Below, piece by piece: positions 55,809 to 64,000 of a stretch of 64,000 nt of DNA (positions are counted from its first letter, which is position 1; each line of letters opens with the position of its first letter). This DNA comes from Bacteroides muris (ex Afrizal et al. 2022) (lineage in GTDB: Bacteria; Bacteroidota; Bacteroidia; Bacteroidales; Bacteroidaceae). Under the pieces are notes generated by a model, which had not been told where the DNA came from, searched no databases, and was given only the letters and a program-made list of their open reading frames with translations. The stretch spans positions 1 through 64,000 of the forward strand of contig NZ_SRYZ01000018.1 in NCBI RefSeq assembly GCF_004793475.1. Direction: 5' to 3'. The translations under genes and the position numbers were made by a program.

Positions 55809-56417
55809 ATGATAAAGTGTAATGTAACAGTGTGCGGTACAATCAGCCGTGTGACTACCGTCCGCACCAACAGCGATAATAAAGTGTTCACGGCTTTTGC
55901 CGTAAATTGTGTGGTTCCTGCCAAAAGCGGCATCAACAAGACCGTGGAAATCTCCGTCGCCAAAGATGGAGAGGATAACGAACTGAAGAATTGTGCCTTG
56001 GGACAACGGGTAAATGTGTCGGGCACGCTGACTTTCAAGAAACGTGGGGACAACCTCTATTTCAATCTGTCAGCTTCGGAGGTCACTCTTTCGGCTTCCA
56101 ATGAAGATTCCATCAAGGGGGAAATGCACTTCCGTGGAAAGACGGGAAAAAACATTGAAGAGAAGACCGACAAGAAAGGCAAGGACTTTTTACAGTTCTC
56201 AGGCTTTTCCGCAGAGAAAGTCAATGACGGCTTCGAATACCTGTGGGTACGGTTCTTTGGATTTGACTGCAAACGTGAAGAGTGGCTGCAACCCCAGACA
56301 GGCATCGAGGTCAAAGGCGACATGGAGCTGTCCGTCTATAACGACAAGCTGAACCTTTCCTGCAAGATTGCCGAGATGTCGGTGTATGTCAAGCCTCCGT
56401 ATAACCCCAATAACTGA
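55809..56417 (+). CDS. ssb: Tandem-OB single-stranded DNA-binding protein
   Basis: 202 residues. Two OB-fold halves are seen: residues 1-90 (VTVCGTISRVTTVRTNSDNK ... LKNCALGQRVNVSGTLTFKK) and about 105-195 (FLQFSGFSAEKV ... GIEVKGDMELSVYNDK). Both have the usual 'V.G' and 'L.V' strands of SSB-like proteins. It would coat the transferred strand. No acidic C-terminal tip is present, unlike chromosomal SSB. It precedes the ArdC-like gene by 5 bp. Confidence 0.75.
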   Translation: MIKCNVTVCGTISRVTTVRTNSDNKVFTAFAVNCVVPAKSGINKTVEISVAKDGEDNELKNCALGQRVNVSGTLTFKKRGDNLYFNLSASEVTLSASNEDSIKGEMHFRGKTGKNIEEKTDKKGKDFLQFSGFSAEKVNDGFEYLWVRFFGFDCKREEWLQPQTGIEVKGDMELSVYNDKLNLSCKIAEMSVYVKPPYNPNN

Positions 56418-56422
56418 CAGGT

Positions 56423-58135
56423 ATGGCCGGTTACAAGAAATATAACAACGATGGCCCTTCCGCAGAAGACAAGGCTCTTGACCTTTTTGCGGAAATGATG
56501 ATCGAGCGCATCGAGACCATCAGCAAGGACTGGTCGAAGCCGTGGATTACCGTGGGAAGTTTGGGGTGGCCGAAGAACCTGTCCGGGCGTGAGTACAATG
56601 GGATGAACGCGCTGATGTTGCTTCTCCACTGCGAGAAGAACGGATATAAGATTCCTCGTTTCTGCACCTTTGACTGTGTGCAGCGGTTGAACAAGCCGAC
56701 TGAAAAACAGGCTAAAGAGGGTGTGGAACTGCCGAGGGTTGCCGTCAACCGTGGTGAAAAATCGTTCCCGGTCATGCTTACCACATTTACCTGCATCCAT
56801 AAGGAGACCAAGGAGAAAATCAAGTATGACGATTACAAAAGGCTCTCCGACGAAGAGAAGAAGATGTACAACGTATATCCGAAGATGCAGGTCTTTCGGG
56901 TCTTTAACGTGTCCCAGACCAATCTTCAGGAAGCCCGTCCGGAACTTTGGAACAAGCTGGCGAATGGGGATGCCGTAAAATTGGACGAGAGCGAGAAGAT
57001 GTCTTTTGAACCGATGGATGTGATGATCCGTGATAACCGGTGGATTTGTCCCATCAAGCCGATGCACCAGGACAAAGCCTACTTCTCCATTACCAAAAAC
57101 GAGATTGTGGTTCCTGAAAAGGCACAGTTCAAGGACGGGGAATCGTACTACGGCACGCTTTGGCATGAAATGACCCACAGCACAGGTATCGAGGGGCAGC
57201 TTGACCGCATCAAGCCCACCGCTTTCGGTTCGGACGAATATGCCCGTGAGGAATTAGTGGCTGAATTAGGCAGCGCATTGGTGGCACAGCGTTATGGTAT
57301 GAGCAAGGCTCTGAAAGAAGAGAGCTGCGCCTATCTAAAATCGTGGCTGGAGCAACTGAAAGAGTCTCCGCAATTTATCAAGACCACGCTCTTGGATGTG
57401 AAAAAGGCGACTTCGTTGGTTACGCAAAACGTGGATAAGATTGCGGAAGAATTGGAAAAGGGGAAAAAGGAAGAGCAGGACAACAAGCAAGAAGTGAAAG
57501 TTGAACAACCTGCATCCGGCGAAAAGATTTTCTATTCTTCCGTTGCCTACCTGCAATCAACCGATGACACTTCCCGGCTGGACGAATTTCGGGACAAGGG
57601 TGATTATGAAGGATTGCTCCAAGCTGCCAAAGAGTATTATGACGGGAACGGTATCAATGAGCAATATACCTTTGCCTCTCCTCTCCAGAACAAGGGTGAT
57701 GACCTGTTGATTGAAGACAAGGATTTTGCCGTGGTCTATAACAACAGCGTGGGTGGCACATACGAGGTGATGCTGAAATATTCGGAACAGGAAATCCGTG
57801 ACCATATTACCAGATACGGAACCCGTCTGGCAAGCGATGACATCAAAGAGGTAGCAAAGGATATGGTGGCAGAACAGTTCCATGCTATAACGAAACAGCG
57901 AATACCTGTCTTTGAAATGCCGAGCGGAGACATTCTCTATGCCGGATATAACAGGGAGACCGACACGCTTGATATCGGTACGGTGGTCAATGCCGGTCTT
58001 GTTCCCAACCATCAGTTCCCCTACGACCACGACAATTCTCTCGAATCCAACCTGCAATCCGTCCATTCGGAATTAAGTCAGATGGAACAGTATCAGGAGG
58101 AAGAGGTGGAATATAGCGGTGGTATGCACCGATGA
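56423..58135 (+). CDS. ardC: ArdC-family antirestriction protein with intact zincin motif
   Basis: 570 residues. The N-terminal ssDNA-binding domain (residues 1-140) has WITVGSLGWPKNLSGREYNG and MNALMLLLHCEKNGYKIPRF. The MPTase zincin domain has HExxH in YGTLWHEMTHSTG and a downstream ELVAELGSAL, the third-ligand region. The C-terminal extension of about 230 residues may be an effector-like domain; it ends EEEVEYSGGMHR. ArdC proteins are carried into recipients with the DNA and counter restriction. Last gene of the operon. Confidence 0.85.
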   Translation: MAGYKKYNNDGPSAEDKALDLFAEMMIERIETISKDWSKPWITVGSLGWPKNLSGREYNGMNALMLLLHCEKNGYKIPRFCTFDCVQRLNKPTEKQAKEGVELPRVAVNRGEKSFPVMLTTFTCIHKETKEKIKYDDYKRLSDEEKKMYNVYPKMQVFRVFNVSQTNLQEARPELWNKLANGDAVKLDESEKMSFEPMDVMIRDNRWICPIKPMHQDKAYFSITKNEIVVPEKAQFKDGESYYGTLWHEMTHSTGIEGQLDRIKPTAFGSDEYAREELVAELGSALVAQRYGMSKALKEESCAYLKSWLEQLKESPQFIKTTLLDVKKATSLVTQNVDKIAEELEKGKKEEQDNKQEVKVEQPASGEKIFYSSVAYLQSTDDTSRLDEFRDKGDYEGLLQAAKEYYDGNGINEQYTFASPLQNKGDDLLIEDKDFAVVYNNSVGGTYEVMLKYSEQEIRDHITRYGTRLASDDIKEVAKDMVAEQFHAITKQRIPVFEMPSGDILYAGYNRETDTLDIGTVVNAGLVPNHQFPYDHDNSLESNLQSVHSELSQMEQYQEEEVEYSGGMHR

Positions 58136-58159
58136 CTATAATGGGACGTTTGCGTATTT

Positions 58160-58201
58160 CAATCCAACCGTAGGGAGTTTGTTCTCCTTGCGGTTGGATT
58201 G
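58160..58201. terminator. Strong bidirectional hairpin
   Basis: Perfect 11-bp stem CAATCCAACCG (58160-58170) with CGGTTGGATTG (58191-58201), with additional pairing AGGGAG/CTCCT inside. It lies between the ArdC gene and the oppositely directed small-protein cluster. Function as a shared terminator is likely. Confidence 0.75.
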
Positions 58202-58215
58202 TTGTAGCTATACAG

Positions 58216-58842
58216 TCAGTCAATATCATAGCCTATCACATAATCGTCATTGATAAGCAGATAGTAGTAGCCGTTGCCACAATTCCGATATTCCTTGCTG
58301 AAGCCTGCCGCCATATCGCCATTGTCTCGTGGCTCACACCAAAGCGTTCCGTCATAACCGCAAAAATCAAAGCGGCAAGTGGAAAATTTCTCTTTGTTTT
58401 TCAGTGCCTCACGGAAGAGACGCATTGCTGTCGTTCCACAGTATTTTTCAATGGTGGCAAGTCCGATACATTTGCCGTCGATGCGTGTGCCTGTTGTGAT
58501 GTGGTTCTCGTAAAGGTTTTTATCCAAATCCGCATTGGCGATTTCACGAAGCCAGGAATTTGTATGTGTGGCAAGTCGAGCAAGTTTCTGATATTTCAGA
58601 ATAAGTTTCCTGTCCGTATTCTCGTCCTGTTCTTGCGAGGGATAGTATATTTGCTCGATGCTTGCCCAATCTGTAAACACATAGCCTTTTGTCCGCTTGC
58701 CGAGAGCGATAATGCCAATAACACCTCTGTCTCGGTTGATGAACAAGCGTCTGCGTTTTCCTGCAATCCGCACGTATAAAGACGGAGGATTGGTTTCGTT
58801 GCGAAGATAGCTCTCCGCCGGATGAATAGTTGTCATTTCCAT
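58216..58842 (-). CDS. Accessory protein of unknown function
   Basis: 208 residues (the Met two codons in, at 58836, is also possible). Soluble and mixed alpha/beta, with LYVRIAGKRRRLFINRDRG, YYPSQEQDENTD and EYRNCGNGYYYLLINDDYV. No signal or recognised domain. Last gene of the leftward cluster, just before the hairpin. Such genes are frequent near PcfJ on Bacteroidales elements. Confidence 0.65.
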   Translation of the reverse strand: MEMTTIHPAESYLRNETNPPSLYVRIAGKRRRLFINRDRGVIGIIALGKRTKGYVFTDWASIEQIYYPSQEQDENTDRKLILKYQKLARLATHTNSWLREIANADLDKNLYENHITTGTRIDGKCIGLATIEKYCGTTAMRLFREALKNKEKFSTCRFDFCGYDGTLWCEPRDNGDMAAGFSKEYRNCGNGYYYLLINDDYVIGYDID

Positions 58843-58850
58843 ATCTGTAT

Positions 58851-59090
58851 CTATTTTTCAATGTTTATTTTACCTGTCCTTACCAATGTACCATTGCGGT
58901 AAAGCATGATTTCTCCGGGCTTGAACCCCATTTCTCCGAAGGCTATGTATTTGATATAATCCCGGTACTTCTCGCCTGAAAAGTTTTTACCGCACAAGTT
59001 GTTGAAAAACATGGGTATTGAAAACCCATCCTCTCCTGACAACACTGTTTTGCCGTTTTGCCTGATTTCGTCTAACATACCAATTTCCAA
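58851..59090 (-). CDS. Small accessory protein
   Basis: 79 residues (75 if the Met at 59078 starts it). Soluble, glycine/lysine-rich: GKTVLSGEDGFSIPMFF, KYIAFGEMGFKPGEI. It overlaps the end of the upstream gene (59072-59323) by 19 bp in another frame, suggesting coupled translation. No family recognised. Confidence 0.55.
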   Translation of the reverse strand: MEIGMLDEIRQNGKTVLSGEDGFSIPMFFNNLCGKNFSGEKYRDYIKYIAFGEMGFKPGEIMLYRNGTLVRTGKINIEK

Positions 59091-59323
59091 TTTTCATCAT
59101 CAATCGTAAGTTTGTTCATTTCCCAATCATACTCCACTTCCGGTGCATTGGTATAGGGAAAATTGATGGTGTAGCCGATTTGTCCGTAGGAACAATGAAG
59201 CGGTGTTACACATATTTCCCTGCCAAAATAAAGGCTCGGTGTGCAGTATTTCCGCCAATTAAAGCGGTCTGCAAGGATATTCCTGCAAAGTCTTCTGTAA
59301 TATGATTTGTCCGATAAAGTCAT
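59072..59323 (-). CDS. Small accessory protein
   Basis: 83 residues, aromatic-rich with five Cys (RLCRNILADRFNWRKYCTPS, CVTPLHCSYG). No known domain. Part of the closely spaced leftward cluster; it overlaps the next gene and follows 59335-59697 by 11 bp. Confidence 0.55.
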   Translation of the reverse strand: MTLSDKSYYRRLCRNILADRFNWRKYCTPSLYFGREICVTPLHCSYGQIGYTINFPYTNAPEVEYDWEMNKLTIDDENWKLVC

Positions 59324-59334
59324 AATTATGTGTA

Positions 59335-59697
59335 TTAAAGAAATTCCATTTCAAATGCTTGTAGCAATTCATATATTTGTTCTTCGGCATCTTCCATATC
59401 CGCTACAATATCCTTGATGTGATAAGGTGCGCCATTCTTGCCGTGTCCGTCATCGCCTATCCACAAATAGGCTTCATAATCGGGGTCAAAACCCTCGTAA
59501 TACTCTTTTACACTGGCTATGAGGGAATCAATATCCTCGCCCTGCATATCGGCATTGAAGAGAAAATCCTGTCCGTACTTGGTATAGCGTTGAAACTCAA
59601 ACAATACTCTTGTCTCGTTTTTGTCTTCAACGTTCACGCTCCAGCCTTTTTCTTGGGCAATGTCGGTTATTCTCTGTATCTGTTCTTCGGTAGTCAT
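59335..59697 (-). CDS. Small acidic accessory protein
   Basis: 120 residues, strongly acidic and helical (ITDIAQEKGWSVNVEDKNET, GEDIDSLIASVKEYYEGFDP). The acidity is like DNA-mimic antirestriction proteins such as ArdA, but no ArdA motif is seen, so that is only a possibility. Confidence 0.6.
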   Translation of the reverse strand: MTTEEQIQRITDIAQEKGWSVNVEDKNETRVLFEFQRYTKYGQDFLFNADMQGEDIDSLIASVKEYYEGFDPDYEAYLWIGDDGHGKNGAPYHIKDIVADMEDAEEQIYELLQAFEMEFL

Positions 59698-59748
59698 CTT
59701 GTGAGGGTTTTGAAGTGGGGAAACTTTTTACATTTCCCCACACGTGGC

Positions 59749-60081
59749 TTAATCCGTTACTTGAAAATAATACTCCTGCTTCTCGTCCGACCATTCGGAG
59801 GTCATTTCGTCCGCTTCTCTCCATAGCTTGTCATAGAGAATGGCTCTTTGGTTGTCTCTCTCGTGCCACTGCCATATCTTGTGATTGAGTACAAGGCAGA
59901 GTTCCGTCCAATACTTGTAGTTGTCTTTCCATTCGGACTTGGCTCGGCTGTATGTGTCGGCTATGGCTTTGTCTCCGAATTTATCGGCAATGGAGAAGTC
60001 CTGCCAAAAGGTGGTTATCGGCTCGTAACCGTTCAACTCTGTTATGTTCCATCTTGGGATGGCGATTTGAAGTGCTTTCAT
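59749..60081 (-). CDS. Small accessory protein
   Basis: 110 residues, Trp-rich (PRWNITELNGYEPITTFWQD, WKDNYKYWTELCLVLN) and helical. No signal or recognised domain. It starts 5 bp after the stop of the gene to its right. Confidence 0.6.
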   Translation of the reverse strand: MKALQIAIPRWNITELNGYEPITTFWQDFSIADKFGDKAIADTYSRAKSEWKDNYKYWTELCLVLNHKIWQWHERDNQRAILYDKLWREADEMTSEWSDEKQEYYFQVTD

Positions 60082-60086
60082 AATCG

Positions 60087-60398
60087 TTATTGTTTATGGT
60101 TTTCGTAATACTCTTCGGGCAAATAATAGAGGTCATTCTCTGACAAATGGTCTATGGCTTCCGCTGCCAGACGGCACGCCCATTCGTTACGCTGGTCATA
60201 TCTTCCCTTGTGCCAGTTCTCCGCCAACTGCTCCATAAAGTAGAACATCAGCTTGGCTTTTTCGTTTACCAAATAGCGGTGGTCATCCGCCAATGCCTTG
60301 CCCACCTTTCGGGGTGAAGCCATTTTTCCGTTTACATAGTTTGAGAACTCGTCCGCAAAGCGTTTGTCGTTCTCCGATAATTGATTGTTGTACTCCAT
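60087..60398 (-). CDS. Small accessory protein
   Basis: 103 residues from the ATG at 60398; an open frame continues to 60791, but the extra part is low-complexity and basic and looks non-coding. Helical, with VNGKMASPRKVGKALADDHR and YFMEQLAENWHKGRYDQRN. It may bind nucleic acid through the basic patch; no family recognised. Confidence 0.6.
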   Translation of the reverse strand: MEYNNQLSENDKRFADEFSNYVNGKMASPRKVGKALADDHRYLVNEKAKLMFYFMEQLAENWHKGRYDQRNEWACRLAAEAIDHLSENDLYYLPEEYYENHKQ

Positions 60399-60800
60399 TT
60401 CTAATGAATTTTGATGTTGAACATTTTTTCTTTTCCCTCTGGTCGGTTCTTTCCCGTCTGAACCGCCTTGGAATTTTATGGATGCGGTAAACGGCTGTCG
60501 GCACAGCTTCATGCGACGGCTTTCCCGGCCAATTACTCTTTCACGGAAAGGAAGAATTTGCAGGGAATGCACTTCAAGCCGGAGAATCAAGCACGACAGC
60601 AGACCTTTGCATCTGATAAAACCAAGAGCGGTGTGGACGGAAGATGAGCCACGGCAGTTATACCTATAAAAGGAAGATGGCTTGGGCAAAATATAAAGGT
60701 TGAGATACAAAAGGAAGCTGCCAACGCAGTTTAGGCAACTCATAAAAACGGGTATCGTGCTTTTGTGAAACCACGTAAGCACGACACTCATTGATAAGAG
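60399..60800. other. 400-bp gap without a convincing gene
   Basis: Only implausible frames are present. The GC-richer stretch contains a perfect 8-bp stem, TCGTGCTT (60755-60762) with AAGCACGA (60777-60784). It may be a leader or a small RNA of the leftward cluster, but nothing specific is recognised. No full TAnnTTTG promoter was found by eye. Confidence 0.35.
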
Positions 60801-61247
60801 CTAAAAAGATGAAGGCAGTAAATCACTCATCCTCTGTTCCGGCAAACCGCAAAAGCCCCGAATGATAGTATCTCCGTTTACGCCATCAAGTTTGCTGAAC
60901 ATCTGCAAGGAGTCAAATCCTCTGTCGAATTGCTCCTTGCTGACAGCAGGGGCAAAATGAATAACTCCACGTGGATAGCTTTTTGATACACCTATCCACC
61001 CACGCAAATAATCATCGAAATGTCCGTCCGCTTTCGACACATAGAACTCTTGCGAATGAGAACTGCAAATGTTCTTTCCGTACATCTCGTCTCCTAAAAT
61101 CAGGATTCCGATTTTAGGATTGTACATAAAACGTCTGTTGGCTATTTGAAGAATATCTATGATTTCCTGTTTGATATTGATAACCATCAGGGGTTTCCCA
61201 ATCTCTCTTTTTGCACGTTTGCCTGTGCCGTAACCTTTCTTTTCCAT
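60801..61247 (-). CDS. Accessory protein of unknown function
   Basis: 148 residues (a Met at 61187 is an alternative that removes a basic 20-residue start). Mixed alpha/beta with NPKIGILILGDEMYGKNICS and FDDYLRGWIGVSKSYPRG. No known family. It lies 24 bp behind the YubB-like gene. Confidence 0.6.
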   Translation of the reverse strand: MEKKGYGTGKRAKREIGKPLMVINIKQEIIDILQIANRRFMYNPKIGILILGDEMYGKNICSSHSQEFYVSKADGHFDDYLRGWIGVSKSYPRGVIHFAPAVSKEQFDRGFDSLQMFSKLDGVNGDTIIRGFCGLPEQRMSDLLPSSF

Positions 61248-61271
61248 ACTCCAGTCTTTTATGCTCTCCGA

Positions 61272-61853
61272 TTATGCCGATATTTGATATTCGTGAATAG
61301 AGCAGTATGCGTCTTCATTTTTTTCTTTCCATTGCATGACAATCGCATTGACATCCTGACGGGATTTAACTTGTACTTCGCAAATATCCTCCAGCCAGTC
61401 ATATACGCTTTCCAAGTCTTGAAAATACTCGGAATAGTATTCTTCCTCCGAAGTGCATACATCAACATAGTATCTGTCGGGAAAGTATTTGCCCTTATCA
61501 TCATTCGTCCAATACTCACACATACCAGGTTCTTCCGACTGATAGAAATATCGCAGCGTGGGATATTTCTCACATACCATATCAAACATTTCATTGCAGG
61601 GAGACCACGCTGTTTCTGTATTGAACGTAAGCACCTCACCGTTGAATTTGAGGTTATCCCACGTTCCACGGCAATATATCTTTTCCCAACTTTCTCCGAG
61701 GGCTTCTACAAGACACCCTAACCACGTAGTTCCAAAACCATTTTGAACGGACGGCTTTTGTCGTTTTTCTAAATCTTTCATTAACTCATAGAGTTTTTTC
61801 AATTCTGTTGCGTTGCCCTCTATCGCATACGCAGTGCTGCACCAATTCGGCAT
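61272..61853 (-). CDS. YubB/DUF1281-like ferredoxin-fold protein
   Basis: 193 residues. It starts MPNWCSTAYAIEGNATELKK, the hallmark of the YubB/DUF1281 family found on plasmids and ICEs. A central LVEALGESWEKIYCRGTWDN and a C-terminal EEYYSEYFQDLESVYDWLED complete the pattern. The fold is ferredoxin-like; function unknown. Confidence 0.8.
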   Translation of the reverse strand: MPNWCSTAYAIEGNATELKKLYELMKDLEKRQKPSVQNGFGTTWLGCLVEALGESWEKIYCRGTWDNLKFNGEVLTFNTETAWSPCNEMFDMVCEKYPTLRYFYQSEEPGMCEYWTNDDKGKYFPDRYYVDVCTSEEEYYSEYFQDLESVYDWLEDICEVQVKSRQDVNAIVMQWKEKNEDAYCSIHEYQISA

Positions 61854-62403
61854 AATCGTAAATTTTTATTGTTAGACTTGTTTTTGTTTCCCTCTGCTTG
61901 GAAGCCTTCCGACTTCGCCACCAGGATATGTTTTATGTGCGTTAAAGACTGCGTTACAAGGGAGATAAGACAAGTAAACAAACAAGGAGTTAATGAAATA
62001 CCCAATTTCTGCCTGCCGGAAATTGAGGAAAGTTGTCGTTAAGTCCGGTGATTTGTTAGCCGAAGCGATACTTGGTGTTCTCCCACAGCAGTACCTTTGC
62101 ACCATAAAACAATCCGCGCGGCGTGGTGGTCGGCTCAAAGGAGAATACTCAAAAAACTATAATGGGTTGTTAGTAGGTAAAACAGATTTGACCTTTGAGT
62201 GGTGCTATAAACGGCACAAGTGGTTGTATAAATGGAAGAATTGCGTACATTGCTATATTTTAACAGGTTACATCTACCACTTTGCGGTAGAATTAAAACA
62301 GTACATCGCTACGGCAATCAGCGAGCAGCCGTAGCCGGATACATAAAAGCCACCTGCTACATTGTATATCGTAACAAGTGGCTGACGAAAAGAACAAAAC
62401 AGA
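61854..62403. other. 550-bp gap without a convincing gene
   Basis: Short frames exist on both strands (for example + 61993-62334), but their translations are Cys/Tyr-rich without family features, so I do not call them. No tRNA, CRISPR, insertion sequence or long inverted repeat is evident. It may hold promoter and leader sequence for the YubB-like gene. Confidence 0.35.
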
Positions 62404-63669
62404 TTATGCTGTCATACGCTTACGGATTTGCCGTGCGTTTTTCTGTACAAGTTGTATGATGCGGTCGTGGTATTCTGTGTTTTGGTTGCAAAGCCCTCTT
62501 GATTGCAGGACTTTGAAATTTTCAAGCGACAGTTCAACAGTCTCAATGCGTTTGTCATTTATCCGTGCAGAGAAAACCAAAGACTTGGGCTTGAGGTAGT
62601 ATTCGCATTGTCCCACACAATGATGTAAAGCATTTCCCTCTTTGTAATAATCATCCACACTCTCCAACACGCTGACTACAATCAGTCCGTCAGTGAATGA
62701 CAATCCAAAGAATTTGCCTTTCAACTCTCTGAACTTCTCCTCATTCTCCTGCGCCTTTTTCTGCTCGGCTTCACGTTTCTCTCGCTCTTGGATAACCCTT
62801 ACCCTCTCTTGATAGCGGTCGTGCTCGGCTTTCAAATCCAATGGGCAGACATAATGGGCATTGCGAATATCCTTGCCACACCTTTCAAGCAAGCGGATGT
62901 AATCCACCCAAAGGGAAATGTCGGATATGTGATAATTGTTACGCATCACTATCTTATAAGTGTTCCAATACAAATCAAAATACATAGGGTGTTGCAGAAA
63001 ATAGTTCAAATCCACCTTTCTCCCTGCCTTGAACATCGTTTCGGCTCTACTGTCCTGCAACAAGGCTTCAATCAGCTTCGTTGGCTCAATCTCCGACAAA
63101 GAACCTCTTAGTCCGTTGCGTCTTAACTTGGTTGTGGCAGAATAATAAGGATAAACCTTGCAATCGGCAATCCGCCTGTAAACATTATTGTCGTTCCGCA
63201 GTTCTATATGATTGTCAAAGACAAAGCTGTCTATATAGTAGCCGAGTGTACGCCTTAATGCCGTTACTTCTGTCTTGCCATTATCATCAATCCAATAACG
63301 GACTACCTCCATAGAGTAAAAATCGGCTTTCTTGCCCTTGCGATAATGAGCCGTCAAAAGGAACACCCTCTGCACCTGTAAGCCGTCTTGGGTTGTCAGT
63401 ATGGAGTAATAGGATTTGTCTTTATACTTACGCTGTAAGGTGTTGCGTATCTCCAACTTTGTATCGCAGCGAGGGCAACGGCAGGTCTTTTCTCTGGTCT
63501 CGCTCCATTGGTGTCCGCAATCCATACAGGTGGTCATACCGCTTTTGGCACGGAACGCATAATGATTTAAGCAATGGCGAAATGCCCATAACTCTTGCTT
63601 CTCGGTCAGTGGCAGTAACCGCTCATTGGCGGTTACTACCTTGTGCTGTAATCTCGTCTTGGCTCTCAT
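62404..63669 (-). CDS. pcfJ: PcfJ-family protein
   Basis: 421 residues. An N-terminal zinc-ribbon (CMDCGHQWSETREKTCRCPRC) precedes a long helical region and the PcfJ core: NALHHCVGQCEYYLKPKSLV, RIETVELSLENFKVLQSRGL, CNQNTEYHDRIIQLV. PcfJ was named from the enterococcal pCF10 transfer region; its role is unclear. The start overlaps the pcfK stop by 4 bp. Confidence 0.88.
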   Translation of the reverse strand: MRAKTRLQHKVVTANERLLPLTEKQELWAFRHCLNHYAFRAKSGMTTCMDCGHQWSETREKTCRCPRCDTKLEIRNTLQRKYKDKSYYSILTTQDGLQVQRVFLLTAHYRKGKKADFYSMEVVRYWIDDNGKTEVTALRRTLGYYIDSFVFDNHIELRNDNNVYRRIADCKVYPYYSATTKLRRNGLRGSLSEIEPTKLIEALLQDSRAETMFKAGRKVDLNYFLQHPMYFDLYWNTYKIVMRNNYHISDISLWVDYIRLLERCGKDIRNAHYVCPLDLKAEHDRYQERVRVIQEREKREAEQKKAQENEEKFRELKGKFFGLSFTDGLIVVSVLESVDDYYKEGNALHHCVGQCEYYLKPKSLVFSARINDKRIETVELSLENFKVLQSRGLCNQNTEYHDRIIQLVQKNARQIRKRMTA

Positions 63670-64000
63670 AGTCCTAAATCAAATAGTGATGGTTGGGTAA
63701 CTTCCTGTTTCGTTGCTTTCTGGGTTGGCTTGGGTCTGCTGTTACGTTGTTGTATCTTCCGCAGTTCCTCGTCTTGATAGGCTTTGAGTGCCTTTTCCCT
63801 CGCTTCGGCTTGCTCTTCGGGAGTAAGTTCTACCCTATGATTGACTATCACACCGCAATTGACGGCTTTACCCACCTCTATATTGTCTTCATCATAATAG
63901 TGGGTACAGAGAGAATAAACCTCATTGTCGGTCATTCCACAACCGCCCTCTTTGCATATAGCCATTGCTTGGTTGAGTACAAATGTGATGCAATCGTCCA
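63666..64000 (-). CDS. pcfK: PcfK-family protein, 5' end beyond the window
   Basis: The frame is open to the window edge and reads DDCITFVLNQAMAICKEGGC near it, then MTDNEVYSLCTHYYDEDNIE, the C-terminal part of PcfK-like proteins. It ends with a basic linker and PSLFDLGL. The Met at 63965 is internal, not the start. PcfK and PcfJ genes are conserved partners. Confidence 0.8.
   Translation of the reverse strand, partial: DDCITFVLNQAMAICKEGGCGMTDNEVYSLCTHYYDEDNIEVGKAVNCGVIVNHRVELTPEEQAEAREKALKAYQDEELRKIQQRNSRPKPTQKATKQEVTQPSLFDLGL

Noticed and set aside
60478..60791. Short frames, and an N-terminal extension of the 103-residue protein to 60791
   Set aside because: Basic low-complexity translation; the ATG at 60398 fits the spacing and composition better.
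61993..62334. 113-residue frame in the gap before pcfJ
   Set aside because: The translation has no family features, and the surrounding genes read the other way.
1..64000. CRISPR arrays, rRNA, tRNA and insertion sequences
   Set aside because: No regularly spaced repeats, no recognisable rRNA or tRNA sequence, and no transposase with terminal inverted repeats were seen by eye.

Overview
The window is part of a large conjugative element (ICE or conjugative plasmid) of a Bacteroidales host such as Bacteroides, Parabacteroides or Prevotella. The evidence is a Bacteroidetes-type tra operon (TraE, F, G, J, K, L, M, N, O and a MobC-like coupling protein), promoters of the TTTG-N19-21-TAnnTTTG type, few Shine-Dalgarno sequences, and Bacteroidales-type PcfJ/PcfK, DUF4099/DUF3945, tandem-OB SSB and ArdC-like genes. 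No chromosomal flank, relaxase, convincing element integrase or attachment site is visible, so the ends of the element lie outside the window.

Layout. (1) 1-17317: a primase remnant, a terminator, a promoter with repeated AGTATGAT sites, then a rightward transfer operon from a small membrane protein through TraE/E/F/G, secreted transfer proteins and TraJ-O to the coupling ATPase. (2) 17330-41713: an AT-rich cargo block whose base use differs clearly from the transfer genes. It opens with an invertase-like tyrosine recombinase 12 bp behind the coupling protein gene. Next is a 178-bp segment (18667-18844) bounded by perfect 15-bp inverted repeats, then a tightly packed rightward operon (18878-38212) ending in an XRE regulator and a hairpin terminator. 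Three further genes follow: a DUF1810/ADP-ribosylglycohydrolase fusion, a zinc-ribbon protein and a membrane protein. (3) 41706-58135: a leftward M23 peptidase gene, then a second backbone operon behind a promoter whose repeats and spacing resemble those of the tra promoter. It encodes DUF4099/DUF3945, Toprim, PH-domain, VirB5-like secreted, peptidoglycan hydrolase, SSB and ArdC-like proteins. (4) 58160-64000: a hairpin, then a leftward cluster of small accessory proteins with PcfJ and PcfK.

The most interesting content is the cargo operon. It combines SrfB (actin/Hsp70-fold ATPase), SrfC (large P-loop GTPase-like protein), a membrane-anchored subtilisin with InlB-like repeats, a four-TM protein, a DUF805 protein, a TRAFAC-like GTPase with a TM-anchored partner, several exported coiled-coil/TPR/beta-barrel proteins and a TPR-retropepsin protein. 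It looks like an envelope-spanning NTPase and protease machine, either a conflict (defence) system or an SrfABC-type effector system. The only good promoter seen upstream lies inside the invertible segment and points away from the operon here, so the operon appears phase variable and captured mainly OFF. The recombinase sits at the end of the transfer operon, so switching may be tied to expression of transfer genes. These functional readings are inference; the repeats, gene order and motifs are visible in the sequence.
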